64,000 nucleotides of DNA from Candidatus Defluviilinea gracilis (GCA_016716235.1 JADJWS010000003.1:62001-126000); one strand, 5' to 3'. Shown: positions 25,576-34,370, numbered from the stretch's first letter. Made by a program: numbers and translations. The notes: generated by a model from the letters alone, not told the origin.

Positions 25576-25607
25576 GCTCCCGTTCAAACCGTAGGTGTGC
25601 CGGGAGC
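25576..25607 (-). promoter_or_regulatory. Leader hairpin upstream of rpsF, possible S6:S18 autoregulatory site
   Basis: GCTCCCG and CGGGAGC (25576-25582 with 25601-25607) form a perfect 7-bp stem around an asymmetric loop containing ACC-TAC-GGT and a CCGGCAC side. It sits 28 nt before the start codon. Many bacteria bind S6:S18 to such a leader, but the consensus was not checked here. Confidence 0.4.
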
Positions 25608-25743
25608 GGAAAGGCACGTTCACTTGCGCGCGTACCTATTGTTAAGCGGGCGGAGTTTATCACAGGAAAGTAAAAATGTGGAGGGTTATAATTCGGGGGG
25701 AAGCAGGTAAACGAGTAAGCATTCAGAGGAGCACATTTGACCC

Positions 25744-27096
25744 ATGTTCGATCTGCCAGATCATGAAATTCAGCAACTGACAAAAGATCATGTGTTTTTC
25801 ACGTGGTCGGCGCAAGCGAAAGTTAACCCGATCGCGGTGAAGCGCGCTCAAGGCGTTTATTTCTGGGACGTGGACGATAAACGCTATCTCGATTTCAACT
25901 CGATGACCATGTGTGTGAACATCGGTCACGGAGACGAGCGGATCATCCAAGCCATGCAAGAGCAAGCGGCGGAACTTCCCTACGCCGCGCCGGGCATGAC
26001 CACGAAAATTCGCGCGCTTGCCGCCAAAACCATAGCGGATATAACCCCGCAGAAAGCCCTGACGAAGGTCCTGTTCACCCTTGGCGGCGCGGACGCGAAC
26101 GAGAACGCCATCAAACTCGCGCGCGGATACACCGGGCGGCATAAGATCCTCACGCGCTACCGGTCTTACCACGGGGCAACTGCCGGCGCCATGGCGGCGA
26201 CCGGCGACCCGCGGCGCGTGGTCTGGGAACCTAATTTGATGCCCGGCGTAGTTCATTTTCTCGATCCGTATCGCTACCGCTCCAATTTTCATAAACACAA
26301 CGCCAACTTGTCCGAAGAAGAGTTCGCCCAGGATTATCTGAACCACCTCGAAGAGATCATCCAATATGAGGGACCCGACACCATTGCCGCCCTCCTCATG
26401 GAATCGGTCACCGGCACGAACGGGATCATCATTCCTCCTAATGGATATATGCAGGGAGCGCGGGTGTTGTGCGATAAGTATGGAATTGTGATGATCTGCG
26501 ACGAAGTGATGAGCGGATTCGGTCGCACCGGAAAATGGTTTGCCATCGAGCATTGGGATGTGACGCCCGACATCATCACCATGGCAAAGGGGCTCACGTC
26601 TGCCTATGCGCCGCTCGGCGCAGTTGCCATGAAACCAGAGATCGCCGCGGCGTTCAACGAAACTCCGTTTGAAAGCGGATTGACGTATACATCGCATCCT
26701 GTTTCGCTGGCGGCGGCGGTTGCCAACATTCAGGCGATGAAGGACGATAAAATCGTCCAACGCGTGGCAGGCATGGGTCCGGTCATGAAGCGCATGTTGA
26801 CCGATCTCGGTGAGGCGCACCCCTCTGTGGGCGAAGTCCGCTCGATTGGGTTGTTCGGCATCCTTGAATTGGTCAAAGATCGAACAACGAAAGAACCGAT
26901 GGCGCCATGGAACAGTTCGTCGCCGGCCATGAACGCGCTGAAAAAATATTGCCTCGATCACGGGCTGTTCTTGTACACGCATTGGCATACTGTGCTGATC
27001 ATCCCGCCGCTGATCATTACCGAGGAACAACTCAAAGAGGGGATGGATGTGCTGGATAAGGCGTTGGAAATTACAGACAACGAATCACATGGATAA
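25744..27096 (+). CDS. Class III PLP-dependent aminotransferase
   Basis: This 450-residue transaminase moves an amino group, probably between an omega-amino compound and pyruvate. PLP-site residues are visible: ALTKVLFTLGGADANENAIK (about residues 101-120), SYHGAT (about 140), the MICDEVMSGFGRTGKWFA segment with the PLP-binding Asp (about 252-269), and the Schiff-base Lys in DIITMAKGLTSAYAPLGAV (about 277-295). The start DHVFFTWSAQAKVNP resembles taurine-pyruvate and beta-alanine-pyruvate aminotransferases, but the exact substrate is not certain. Its stop overlaps the next gene's start. Confidence 0.9.
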   Translation: MFDLPDHEIQQLTKDHVFFTWSAQAKVNPIAVKRAQGVYFWDVDDKRYLDFNSMTMCVNIGHGDERIIQAMQEQAAELPYAAPGMTTKIRALAAKTIADITPQKALTKVLFTLGGADANENAIKLARGYTGRHKILTRYRSYHGATAGAMAATGDPRRVVWEPNLMPGVVHFLDPYRYRSNFHKHNANLSEEEFAQDYLNHLEEIIQYEGPDTIAALLMESVTGTNGIIIPPNGYMQGARVLCDKYGIVMICDEVMSGFGRTGKWFAIEHWDVTPDIITMAKGLTSAYAPLGAVAMKPEIAAAFNETPFESGLTYTSHPVSLAAAVANIQAMKDDKIVQRVAGMGPVMKRMLTDLGEAHPSVGEVRSIGLFGILELVKDRTTKEPMAPWNSSSPAMNALKKYCLDHGLFLYTHWHTVLIIPPLIITEEQLKEGMDVLDKALEITDNESHG

Positions 27097-27913
27097 CAAG
27101 CCAACCTTTGATCGCGCTTTTGTCATCCCGCTCGCGCTGGGCGTGTTCGCCTTGTTCGGCATTTGCCTCGTGTTGCTCCTTGGGCAGTTAAGTTCGTTCC
27201 GTTCCGTTTCTGTTGTGAGCGAAACCTCCACCCCGTTCAAATATCTGCTACTCGGAACCGAACCGGGATTTACAACCCTCACACCTGACGACAGCGCGGC
27301 GGAAGAGGGCGCAACCTCCGAACCCACCACCACCCCGTTCGATCTGGATGTTTTGCATCCCACTTCAACCGAAGAAACTGAGGAAATCGATGCAACAAAA
27401 GCGCCAACAAAACCATCCTCTGTGTTAACCCAGCCCGCCTCATCCAAGCCAACCAAGCCAGCGTCAGCGCCGACCAGCACGGCTCCATCCAAGCCAACCA
27501 CTTCCCCATCCAACGCGCCGCTCAACCCCGGCACCTATGACGATTTCGACGCGCACATTCAATATGAAGGCAATTGGATCGAACAAGTGGACGTGCCTGA
27601 CGCCTTCGAGGACACACTGCATGTTTCGAACATATTAAATAACTCGCTATCCTTCCGCTTCATCGGCGAGCAGATTCGAATCTTCTATCAGGAAGGACCC
27701 GGGCTTGGCTCGGTACGCATCTCGCTGGACGGTTTAGATTTTGACCTCAATCAATCTGCCAGCGCGACAAGCATTCAGGAATGGCCCTCGCGGATATTAG
27801 TCAACGGCACGCACAGCATCACGATCACCCATCTTTCCGGCGGCTCGATCAATCTCGATTCGCTCATCGTCCCCGATCCCATCCTCACCCCCACGCCCAC
27901 AGCAACCCCGTAA
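27089..27913 (+). CDS. Membrane-anchored protein with probable beta-sandwich domain
   Basis: This 274-residue protein has a membrane helix (about residues 9-34), a long Thr/Pro/Ser/Lys linker (about 65-150) and a C-terminal domain of about 110 residues. That domain begins YDDFDAHIQYEGNWIEQ, typical of the extracellular beta-sandwich (carbohydrate-binding-like) modules found after such linkers. It ends in another proline-threonine tail. Its ATG overlaps the aminotransferase stop (ATGGATAA), so translation is coupled. No enzyme motif was seen. It faces recJ end to end with only one base between stops. Confidence 0.7.
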   Translation: MDNKPTFDRAFVIPLALGVFALFGICLVLLLGQLSSFRSVSVVSETSTPFKYLLLGTEPGFTTLTPDDSAAEEGATSEPTTTPFDLDVLHPTSTEETEEIDATKAPTKPSSVLTQPASSKPTKPASAPTSTAPSKPTTSPSNAPLNPGTYDDFDAHIQYEGNWIEQVDVPDAFEDTLHVSNILNNSLSFRFIGEQIRIFYQEGPGLGSVRISLDGLDFDLNQSASATSIQEWPSRILVNGTHSITITHLSGGSINLDSLIVPDPILTPTPTATP

Positions 27914-27914
27914 A

Positions 27915-30218
27915 TTACAAATCGGAAAAAAACTGCTTCAGGTCGGCTCTCGAAAAATAATCGCGGAAAGCCGTTGTTTCATCAAGGATTCCGCGAACAG
28001 CCACAAACAATTCCTTTTGCAGATATTGATTCGCCTCGCCATTCCCTGCGGATAAAAGAACCGCGTCTTCCTCCGGGACGGCTGTCACGTGACCCCCGGC
28101 CGACAGCCACTCCAAGCCGACTCGTACCGCGTTGACTCGTTGTGTAGTTGCGACAGCCAGCTCGTTCACCGAAACTTTCCCGCCTTTGTTGTTGATCGCA
28201 AACTTTGCCATGCCCGCCAGCCGCGCGAGAAACTCGTCCGTTTTTTCTTTGGCGGGCGAAACGCCAATCACATGCACAATGTTCGGCTTGACGATTTCCA
28301 GCACCGCGCGCAGGTCTGCTGGTGACGCAGGTGTTGTGTAAATCACAAGTTCATCGGCGGGATGCAGTTCGTAACGCGATTTACCTTTTGCTTTATCCGC
28401 ACCTTCCGCCCATGTCAACACGTTTTCCAACTCTTTCCACTTTCCACTTTCTAATCTCCAATCTCTAATCTCCAGTCTCCGCTCTTTTATCTCGATGGCT
28501 TTGCTTTCAACGATGCGAAACTCCTCAAACGTCGCATTGACTTGTTTCTCGCCGCGAAACGTGGAGGCTCGCACAGAATACGCAATATCAATTTGAGTTC
28601 CCGTTTCTGGCAGTTCTTCACCCGCTCCGCCCCACCATAAAATACTTTGAACATTTCCGTTTTCGTCTTCCACTGCCAAACGCAAATGTTCTTTTGTCTT
28701 GCCGACCTCTGCGATAGATTTCAACGTTATGCCACGTGAAGCGAATGTCAACTTCGGGTTTCCCGCGCCGAACGGAGCGAGCAACTCGATTGCATCCGCC
28801 AACTCGAGATTGATCTCATCCAAGCCGAGCCACGAATCAATTTGAAGCGTCGGGTCTTCGCGGATAATTTCGCCGAGTTGTTTTTCGATCGCTCTGCCAA
28901 GTCCACGACGGAATGACGTGAGATTTTCTTTTTGCAGTGACAGTCCCGCCGCCATGGGATGTCCGCCGAAATTCAGAAGCGAATTCTTTTGCGAAGAGAT
29001 CGCTTCGGTGATGTGCAGTCCCTCAATGGAACGCGCCGAGCCGCGCAAGATTCCATCATCAGACTCGGTGAGGAGCAGAGCGGGTTTGTGGTAACGGTCA
29101 ACGAGGCGATTCGCCACGATGCCGACAACTCCGCCGGGCCAATTGGGATGCGACAACACGATGGCAGGTTCATTCAACAATTCGGGATGTTCGCGCAGTT
29201 GCACCTCCGCCGCCTCAGTGACTTGACTCGTCAATAGTCGGCGCTGGGCGTTGAGTCCCTCGATCTGCGCGGCGAGGACGCGGGCGCGGGCGGGGTTATT
29301 GGTAATCAGTAATTCGACGGCGGGATTCGCGTCGCTTAATCTGCCGAGCGCGTTTAAGCGTGGGGCAAATGTGAAGCCGATGGTTTCCTCGGTCAATGAC
29401 TCGAGTTGAGTGTTGGAAAGTTCCGCCATCACCTTCAAGCCAAGGCGGTTTGTTTTGCGAAGTTGGCGAATTCCCCTTTGCGCAAGTGAGCGTGTTTCGC
29501 TTTGGAGCAATGCAACGTCGGCGATTAAACCTAGCGCAACTAAATCTAACAAATCTTCGCTTGTCGTGGTAGCGACTTCAGTCGCTGTTTTTTGACGACT
29601 GAAGTCGTCACTACGTAGTAAGGCTTCAGCGAGTTTATACGCAACACCGACGCCAGCGAGGTTTTTGAGCGGATGTCCTTGCGGCAATAATTTTGGATTG
29701 ATGATCGCTTTGGCGTTTGGAAGTGTTTCGCCTACGTCGTGATGATCTGTGAGGACAACATTCACCCCGCGCGAGTTGGCGTAATCAATCGCATCATGCG
29801 CGGTGATGCCTGTGTCGCAGGTGATGAGGAGCTTGATCCCGCCGTCAATGATCGGCGCGAGCGATTCGATGTGCACGCCGTGACTCTCTTTGCCGCGGAT
29901 TGGGATGTAGTACACAACGTCCGCGCCGAGGGATTGGAGCGTTTGCACGAGCAAGGCAGTGGAGGTTTGCCCGTCCACGTCGAAGTCGCCCCAGACGCAG
30001 ATGCGATCCTTGCGTTGGATGGCTTGATAAATAATTTCAACCGCGTTTTCAATCTCAGGGAATGGCGTGGAGGGAGTCTCTTCGGGGTGGAGGAAGGCAC
30101 GGGCGGAGTCGGGGGTTGCGATGCCGCGTCGGATGAGAGTCTGCTTGAGGAGCAGAGGCAGGTCGAGGGTCGAAAGAGGCGAAGTGTCTGTTTGAGGAGG
30201 GTCGAGCCAGCGAGTCAT
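27915..30218 (-). CDS. recJ: Single-stranded-DNA-specific exonuclease RecJ, enlarged
   Basis: RecJ degrades single-stranded DNA 5' to 3' in recombination and mismatch repair. DHH-family motifs are present: WGDFDVDGQTST (residues 76-87), TCDTG (133-137), LTDHHDVGE (156-164), and later GGHPMAAGL. At 767 residues it is about 190 longer than usual. Two short insertions look like repeats read as protein: residues 201-219 come from a GTA/TAC palindrome pair (29569-29615), and about 575-597 (RLEIRDWRLESGKW) come from a simple AT/TC repeat. The rest of the extra length is a C-terminal extension. The frame is open throughout, so the gene is probably active. Confidence 0.93.
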   Translation of the reverse strand: MTRWLDPPQTDTSPLSTLDLPLLLKQTLIRRGIATPDSARAFLHPEETPSTPFPEIENAVEIIYQAIQRKDRICVWGDFDVDGQTSTALLVQTLQSLGADVVYYIPIRGKESHGVHIESLAPIIDGGIKLLITCDTGITAHDAIDYANSRGVNVVLTDHHDVGETLPNAKAIINPKLLPQGHPLKNLAGVGVAYKLAEALLRSDDFSRQKTATEVATTTSEDLLDLVALGLIADVALLQSETRSLAQRGIRQLRKTNRLGLKVMAELSNTQLESLTEETIGFTFAPRLNALGRLSDANPAVELLITNNPARARVLAAQIEGLNAQRRLLTSQVTEAAEVQLREHPELLNEPAIVLSHPNWPGGVVGIVANRLVDRYHKPALLLTESDDGILRGSARSIEGLHITEAISSQKNSLLNFGGHPMAAGLSLQKENLTSFRRGLGRAIEKQLGEIIREDPTLQIDSWLGLDEINLELADAIELLAPFGAGNPKLTFASRGITLKSIAEVGKTKEHLRLAVEDENGNVQSILWWGGAGEELPETGTQIDIAYSVRASTFRGEKQVNATFEEFRIVESKAIEIKERRLEIRDWRLESGKWKELENVLTWAEGADKAKGKSRYELHPADELVIYTTPASPADLRAVLEIVKPNIVHVIGVSPAKEKTDEFLARLAGMAKFAINNKGGKVSVNELAVATTQRVNAVRVGLEWLSAGGHVTAVPEEDAVLLSAGNGEANQYLQKELFVAVRGILDETTAFRDYFSRADLKQFFSDL
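28436..28490. repeat. Simple TCTCCAATCTCTAA-type repeat inside recJ
   Basis: The plus strand reads near-repeats of CTTTCCA and AATCTCTAATCTCCAGTCTCC, the same spacer type that fills intergenic gaps at 12695 and 48640. Here it is in frame in recJ and translated as RLEIRDWRLESGKWK. Confidence 0.7.
29569..29615. repeat. GTA/TAC palindrome pair inside recJ
   Basis: Two 16-nt palindromes with apex ACT-AGT (29571-29586 and 29594-29609) lie head to head. Outer GTAG and CTAC complete an inverted pair. They belong to the family clustered around the RAYT gene and encode recJ residues 201-219. Confidence 0.8.
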
Positions 30219-30256
30219 TCGTCAAGTATCAGGGGTGAGGTTGCAGGTGTCAAGTT

Positions 30257-32965
30257 TCAAGTGTTACTTGCCGCGAGGATTTCATTGAGTTCGTTCTCAC
30301 GCTGTTCGAGATAAAGTTTATTGCCCACGCGCTTCAAAATGCCGATGGACTCTTCAAGCAGGCGGCGCGACTCGGTGAAATTTTTTTGTTTGAAGGCGAT
30401 TTGCGCCAGCGTGGCGAGCGAGTTGGCGATGTGCGCGTCGTGACCGACTTGTTGATGCGAGCGCAGGGCTTCTTCGGCGAACTGTGTGGCTTCGATGAAT
30501 TTCCCTGCCTGCATGGCGACGTTCGCCAGGCTCGTGGTTGCGGAGCCGATCATTTCCAGATTTTTCATGTTGCGAGCGAGCGATAATGCGCGTTCGGCGC
30601 AGGCTGTTCCTTCAGGCAGTTGACCTGTTGCAAGAAAGACCTCCGCCAAATTCGAGTTGGCGGTCATCTCTCCCCATGCCGAATCAACCGCGCGATATTC
30701 GTCTGCCGCTTTCTTCCAATATGCGATCACGCTCTGCATATCGCCCAAACCAAACTGCGCCGCGCCCGCGTAGATGAGCGTGTGCGCGTACGCGATGTGC
30801 GGGCGATATTTCTCCAGCGCGGTCAGAGATTTTTCGCACCAGTCGAACGCTGGTTGATATTCGCCGAGACGAAAGAGGAACGCGCCTGCCAAGCCCATCG
30901 CCCTGCCTTTGGCGATGAGCGATTCTTTCTTTGCGTTTTTCGGTAAGCGCTCCATGGACCGAATCGCCGCTTCTGCTATTTGAAACGCTTCGCGATACAA
31001 GCCCGCGAGATCCAAGCCCTGCATGATCGAATCGGACATGGCGTTGAAGGTGGGCGCGTCGCCATGTTCAACCGCCCACTCCCACGCGGCGCGGATGTTG
31101 GCGAGATCGGCAAGAAACGGCGGCATGGCGTTTTGCGGTTGTCCGCCAAGAAAATCGGCTTCGAGTTTTTTCACGAGGTTGCTGAAGTAACGCGCGTGTG
31201 TTTCGCGCGTTTGCGCGCGCAGATTTGCATCGTCGCTTAACTTCAAGTTGGCATATTGCGCCATCAGTGAATGACGGCGATAGCGTCCGTCGTCGTTGAA
31301 ATGCATGGCAGATTTATCCACGAAGCGCGCAAGCATGGCGAGGTCGGCGCCCGTCACTTCACAGAACGCCTCGCGCGTGAATCCGCCGCGGAAGACCGCC
31401 TGCTTTTGAAAGACGATCCGTTCTTCGGGCGCGAGCAAACTCCAAAAGTGATCGAACACGGCGCGCATACTGCGATGACGCGGCGGCAAATCCTGTTGTG
31501 AGACGGTGAGGATGTCGAGATTGCGCTCGATCTCCTGCGCGATCTCAGCGACGGTGAGTCCGCGCGCCCAGGCGGCGGCAAGTTCGAGCGCGAGCGGCGA
31601 GCCGTTCACCAACTCGCACAGACGCGCAAGCGTGGAAGAGTCAGCCGCGTTCAAGTTGAAGTCGGGTTTGAGACGACGGGCGCGGTCCATGAAAAGCTTG
31701 AAGGCAGGCGAAGATGAATCAACGTGCGGCAGTCCGCGCACTTCAAACAGCGTCTCGGCTTGGATGTTCAGCCGCGTCAACGATGTGACGAGCAGTTTCA
31801 GGTTCGGCGCGAGGCGCACGGTTTCAACGATCCATTTGTTGAGCGCGTCGCCAACGAGTTGCTCCATGTTATCCAAAACCAGCAATAGGTTTTTGTCGCG
31901 CAAAAATTCGCGCACCTGCTCGCCGCCTGTCGCGTTGATCTTCAACACGCTCGCAATCGCAAGGAACATCCCCTCCGCGTCTTTGACATTGGCAAGCGGG
32001 ACGAACCACGCGCCGTCCAAAAATTGGTGGATGTGAATCTGCGCGGCTTGCAGTGCCAGGCGGGATTTGCCCACGCCTCCTTCGCCGACCAAAGTTAATA
32101 CGCGGCAATCGGCATTTGCCAGCCTGACGCCGATCTCCGCCAATTCCGCTTCGCGCCCGATGAACGAGGTGGCGCGCGCGGGCAGGTTGCCCGAGGGACG
32201 AGTCTCCGCGTCGCGGATCTGTTCGTAGAGCGCGGTCGTCTCGGCAGAGGGTGCGACGCCAAATTCTTTTTCGAGGATTCTTCGGCAGGTCTGATATTGA
32301 GCAAGCGCGGCGGAGCGTTGTCCCGCGCGGGCGAGTGCGGACATGCGCTGACAGTGCGCCACTTCGCGCCACGGGTCAAAAGCGAGCAGGCGGGCTGTCG
32401 CTTCGAGCGCGGCGGGATAGTCCGCGCGGCTGAGTTGGATCTCGGCAAGGCGGTGCAGGGCTTGCAAAGCAAGTTCGCGCAGGCGGGCGCGTTCGGCGAG
32501 CATCCAATCTTCAAAGTCGGGCGCATCGCGGACGTGGAAGCCTTCGAGGAAGTCGGCGCGGTAGAGGCGCAGAGAATCTGTCAGAATCGCCGCGCCAGCC
32601 TCCCCGTCGAGAGAAGAGGCGAGGCGGAGTTGGGACTCAAATTCCGCGCAGTCGAGAAAACAGTCCCCCGTAAATTCAATCGAGTCGCGGGTGATGGTCA
32701 GCTCGTCTTCAAAATATTTGCGGAGGTTGGCGAGGGCTTGCCGTAAATTATTTTTCGCATCGGCGTCGGACATCTCGCCCCAGAGGAGCGCGGCGAGTTT
32801 GTCGCGGGTGTGAGCGCGGCGCGTGACGACGAGATACGCCAGCAACGCGGGGACTTTGTTGGAGATGAAGTTGGCGATGAGGGCGTTGTTGCGCGTGATT
32901 TTTGGCGCGCCCATGTAGGACAAACTTAAGTTTGTCTTACCATTCGCCGAGGGTGGGGTTGACAT
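30257..32965 (-). CDS. BTAD/SARP-type regulator with NTPase and TPR-like repeats
   Basis: This 902-residue regulator has a winged-helix DNA-binding part (about residues 10-105), a BTAD domain (about 110-255), an NB-ARC-like ATPase with Walker A GEGGVGKSRLALQAA (about 290-304) and Walker B-like NLLLVLDNMEQL, and C-terminal TPR-like helices (about 640-880). This is the AfsR/MalT-like layout of signal-dependent activators. The ATG at 32965 lies inside the 3' end of the RAYT transposase gene. Residues 10-17 (KTNLSLSY), the first beta strand of the domain, are encoded by a RAYT-associated palindrome. The target genes and ligand are unknown. Confidence 0.85.
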   Translation of the reverse strand: MSTPPSANGKTNLSLSYMGAPKITRNNALIANFISNKVPALLAYLVVTRRAHTRDKLAALLWGEMSDADAKNNLRQALANLRKYFEDELTITRDSIEFTGDCFLDCAEFESQLRLASSLDGEAGAAILTDSLRLYRADFLEGFHVRDAPDFEDWMLAERARLRELALQALHRLAEIQLSRADYPAALEATARLLAFDPWREVAHCQRMSALARAGQRSAALAQYQTCRRILEKEFGVAPSAETTALYEQIRDAETRPSGNLPARATSFIGREAELAEIGVRLANADCRVLTLVGEGGVGKSRLALQAAQIHIHQFLDGAWFVPLANVKDAEGMFLAIASVLKINATGGEQVREFLRDKNLLLVLDNMEQLVGDALNKWIVETVRLAPNLKLLVTSLTRLNIQAETLFEVRGLPHVDSSSPAFKLFMDRARRLKPDFNLNAADSSTLARLCELVNGSPLALELAAAWARGLTVAEIAQEIERNLDILTVSQQDLPPRHRSMRAVFDHFWSLLAPEERIVFQKQAVFRGGFTREAFCEVTGADLAMLARFVDKSAMHFNDDGRYRRHSLMAQYANLKLSDDANLRAQTRETHARYFSNLVKKLEADFLGGQPQNAMPPFLADLANIRAAWEWAVEHGDAPTFNAMSDSIMQGLDLAGLYREAFQIAEAAIRSMERLPKNAKKESLIAKGRAMGLAGAFLFRLGEYQPAFDWCEKSLTALEKYRPHIAYAHTLIYAGAAQFGLGDMQSVIAYWKKAADEYRAVDSAWGEMTANSNLAEVFLATGQLPEGTACAERALSLARNMKNLEMIGSATTSLANVAMQAGKFIEATQFAEEALRSHQQVGHDAHIANSLATLAQIAFKQKNFTESRRLLEESIGILKRVGNKLYLEQRENELNEILAASNT
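32915..32940. repeat. RAYT-flanking palindrome (copy 1), read into the BTAD regulator
   Basis: This is a 26-nt near-perfect palindrome with base GTA/TAC and apex ACTTAAGT and one mismatch. It lies at the transposase 3' end and supplies its stop codon region. On the same strand it encodes part of the regulator N-terminus. Confidence 0.85.
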
Positions 32966-33578
32966 AGGTGAATTTCCAATCCTTCCATTCTTTTGCCAGC
33001 CCCGCTTTGACGGGGTTGTTCAGAATGTAGAGGATGATTCGTTCCATTTCTTTTTCATCGCGGACGTAGTGATCGTACGACTCGTGATGCCAGAAATAAC
33101 CCTGGCGGTTGAGGGCGAGGTTGCAGTAGCGCGCGGCGCGTCCTTTGAGCAGGCGCATGATTTCGGCGACGGGGGAGATGGCGCTTTTCATTCTGGATGG
33201 GGGAAATTTTTCGATGAGCGAGAGGATGAGCAGATGAACGTGGTTGGGCATGATGCAATAGGCGTAGAGTTCGTAATGCTGGTCGGCTTTTTTGTGGATT
33301 TCATCCGCCACAATTTGGGCGATGTTTTCCTGCCTGAGCCAGTCGTGTCCGTGTTCGCAACGGTCGAGCCATTTGTCGAAATGTCCGAAATATTTTTTCT
33401 GGATGTTGTAGCGTTCTTGGGCGGTTTTGGCGGCGCGTAGTTCTTCTTCGCGTCGGGCTTTTAGTTCGTCCACAACGGCGGCGGGGAGCGAATCCACGAG
33501 GCTGAAAGTGATGAAGAGCGGGTTGTTCTGCGGGTGGATGTGCGGCAGGTCGCGGCGATAGTAGATGGTTTCGGGCAT
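32937..33578 (-). CDS. REP-associated tyrosine transposase (RAYT)
   Basis: This Y1/HUH single-stranded DNA transposase of the TnpA-REP type is 213 residues long. The HUH metal motif is in YCIMPNHVHLLIL (about residues 107-119). The catalytic Tyr is probably in the HHESYDHYVRDEKEMERIILY segment (about 164-184), followed by the typical ILNNPVKAGL (about 185-194). It is flanked on both sides by palindromes of one family (32915-32940 and 33583-33608), as expected for a transposase that acts on REP elements. It appears intact. Many related palindromes lie within 20 kb on either side. Confidence 0.93.
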   Translation of the reverse strand: MPETIYYRRDLPHIHPQNNPLFITFSLVDSLPAAVVDELKARREEELRAAKTAQERYNIQKKYFGHFDKWLDRCEHGHDWLRQENIAQIVADEIHKKADQHYELYAYCIMPNHVHLLILSLIEKFPPSRMKSAISPVAEIMRLLKGRAARYCNLALNRQGYFWHHESYDHYVRDEKEMERIILYILNNPVKAGLAKEWKDWKFTYVNPTLGEW

Positions 33579-33582
33579 GGGC

Positions 33583-33640
33583 GTGGGACAAACTTAAGTT
33601 TGTCGAACGGAAGCGGGCGCAAACTGAAGTTTGCGGTACG
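33583..33640. repeat. Two RAYT-flanking palindromes upstream of the transposase
   Basis: The first (33583-33608) shares the stem of copy 1, GACAAACTT with AAGTTTGTC. The second (33618-33640) has stem GCAAACT-GA-AGTTTGC followed by GGTAC. They lie directly upstream of the transposase start. Confidence 0.85.
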
Positions 33641-33703
33641 GCTCCAATAAACGATTTCTAAACGGTGGCTTTGTAGAATGGGGCAAGATTATCACAGTTG
33701 AGA

Positions 33704-33949
33704 ATGAATGAAAAGCGTCCAATGTCAATGTCTTCGCAGGTTCGCCCGCCGAAATACCATCACTTTCTCCTGCTGGTGTGGGAGGAGCGCGGCGCGGACG
33801 GTCAACGCTTGGCGTGGCGTTTCAGCTTGCAGGACTCGCAGAAGGAGGAGCGCGTCGGTTTCAAAGATTTGAGCGAACTCGCCGCGTTTCTGGAAAAATG
33901 GATGAAGGATTCATCCGAAGGCAATTCCAAAAAGGAGATGACAAAATGA
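33704..33949 (+). CDS. Small conserved protein of unknown function
   Basis: This 81-residue protein, with core PPKYHHFLLLVWEERG and WRFSLQDSQ, looks like a small beta-sheet protein of a type seen elsewhere in Chloroflexota, often near BTAD regulators, as far as I recall. A TTG six bases upstream of the ATG is an alternative start. Its stop overlaps the next gene by ATGA, so the two are translationally coupled. No known motif or membrane segment is visible. Confidence 0.6.
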   Translation: MNEKRPMSMSSQVRPPKYHHFLLLVWEERGADGQRLAWRFSLQDSQKEERVGFKDLSELAAFLEKWMKDSSEGNSKKEMTK

Positions 33950-34356
33950 ACAAACTGAAGTGGTGGTTTCGGATCGTGGGGGCGTTTTATCTGCTCCTGA
34001 CTTCGATGAATGTGTACTTCCTGTTTTTCGGCGGCATTCAAATGCTTGCCGATACCCTGCCAGCGCCCATGAATGCGGATCCGCTTGCGGGTCAGGCGTT
34101 TGCCGACGCGTGGCTGGTGTTCGTGTTTGAACTCGGCGTTCTTGGCGTAATGTCGCTGGTCGCGGCGCGCGATCCCGCTCAAAATCGAATCATGGCATGG
34201 GTCATAATTTTGGCGGAAATCTTTCGCGGAATTGTGGCAGACGCCATTTGGATTGCGCGAGGGTATGACGCTGGCAGTTATATCGGCTTCATCGTAGTCC
34301 ATTTGATCATTGTTCTCACGGGTTTCGTCTTCCTGCGGCAGACGAAAGCGGAGTAA
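33946..34356 (+). CDS. BphX-like four-helix membrane protein
   Basis: This 136-residue integral membrane protein has about four helices (residues 8-30, 60-80, 87-105 and 113-130). WWFRIVGAFYLLLTSMN at the start and the length match the BphX-like family of unknown function. The ATG at 33946 overlaps the preceding stop (ATGA), which supports this start over a longer in-frame reading that shadows the upstream gene. Its stop is followed by a 32-bp palindrome, then the DUF2269 gene. Confidence 0.7.
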   Translation: MNKLKWWFRIVGAFYLLLTSMNVYFLFFGGIQMLADTLPAPMNADPLAGQAFADAWLVFVFELGVLGVMSLVAARDPAQNRIMAWVIILAEIFRGIVADAIWIARGYDAGSYIGFIVVHLIIVLTGFVFLRQTKAE

Positions 34357-34370
34357 ATAACTCACCCTGC

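Noticed and set aside
25723..27030. A 435-codon open frame antisense to the aminotransferase gene
   Set aside because: It is the mirror of a confirmed PLP enzyme with biased third positions; its translation is His/Arg/Asp-rich and has no recognisable domain.
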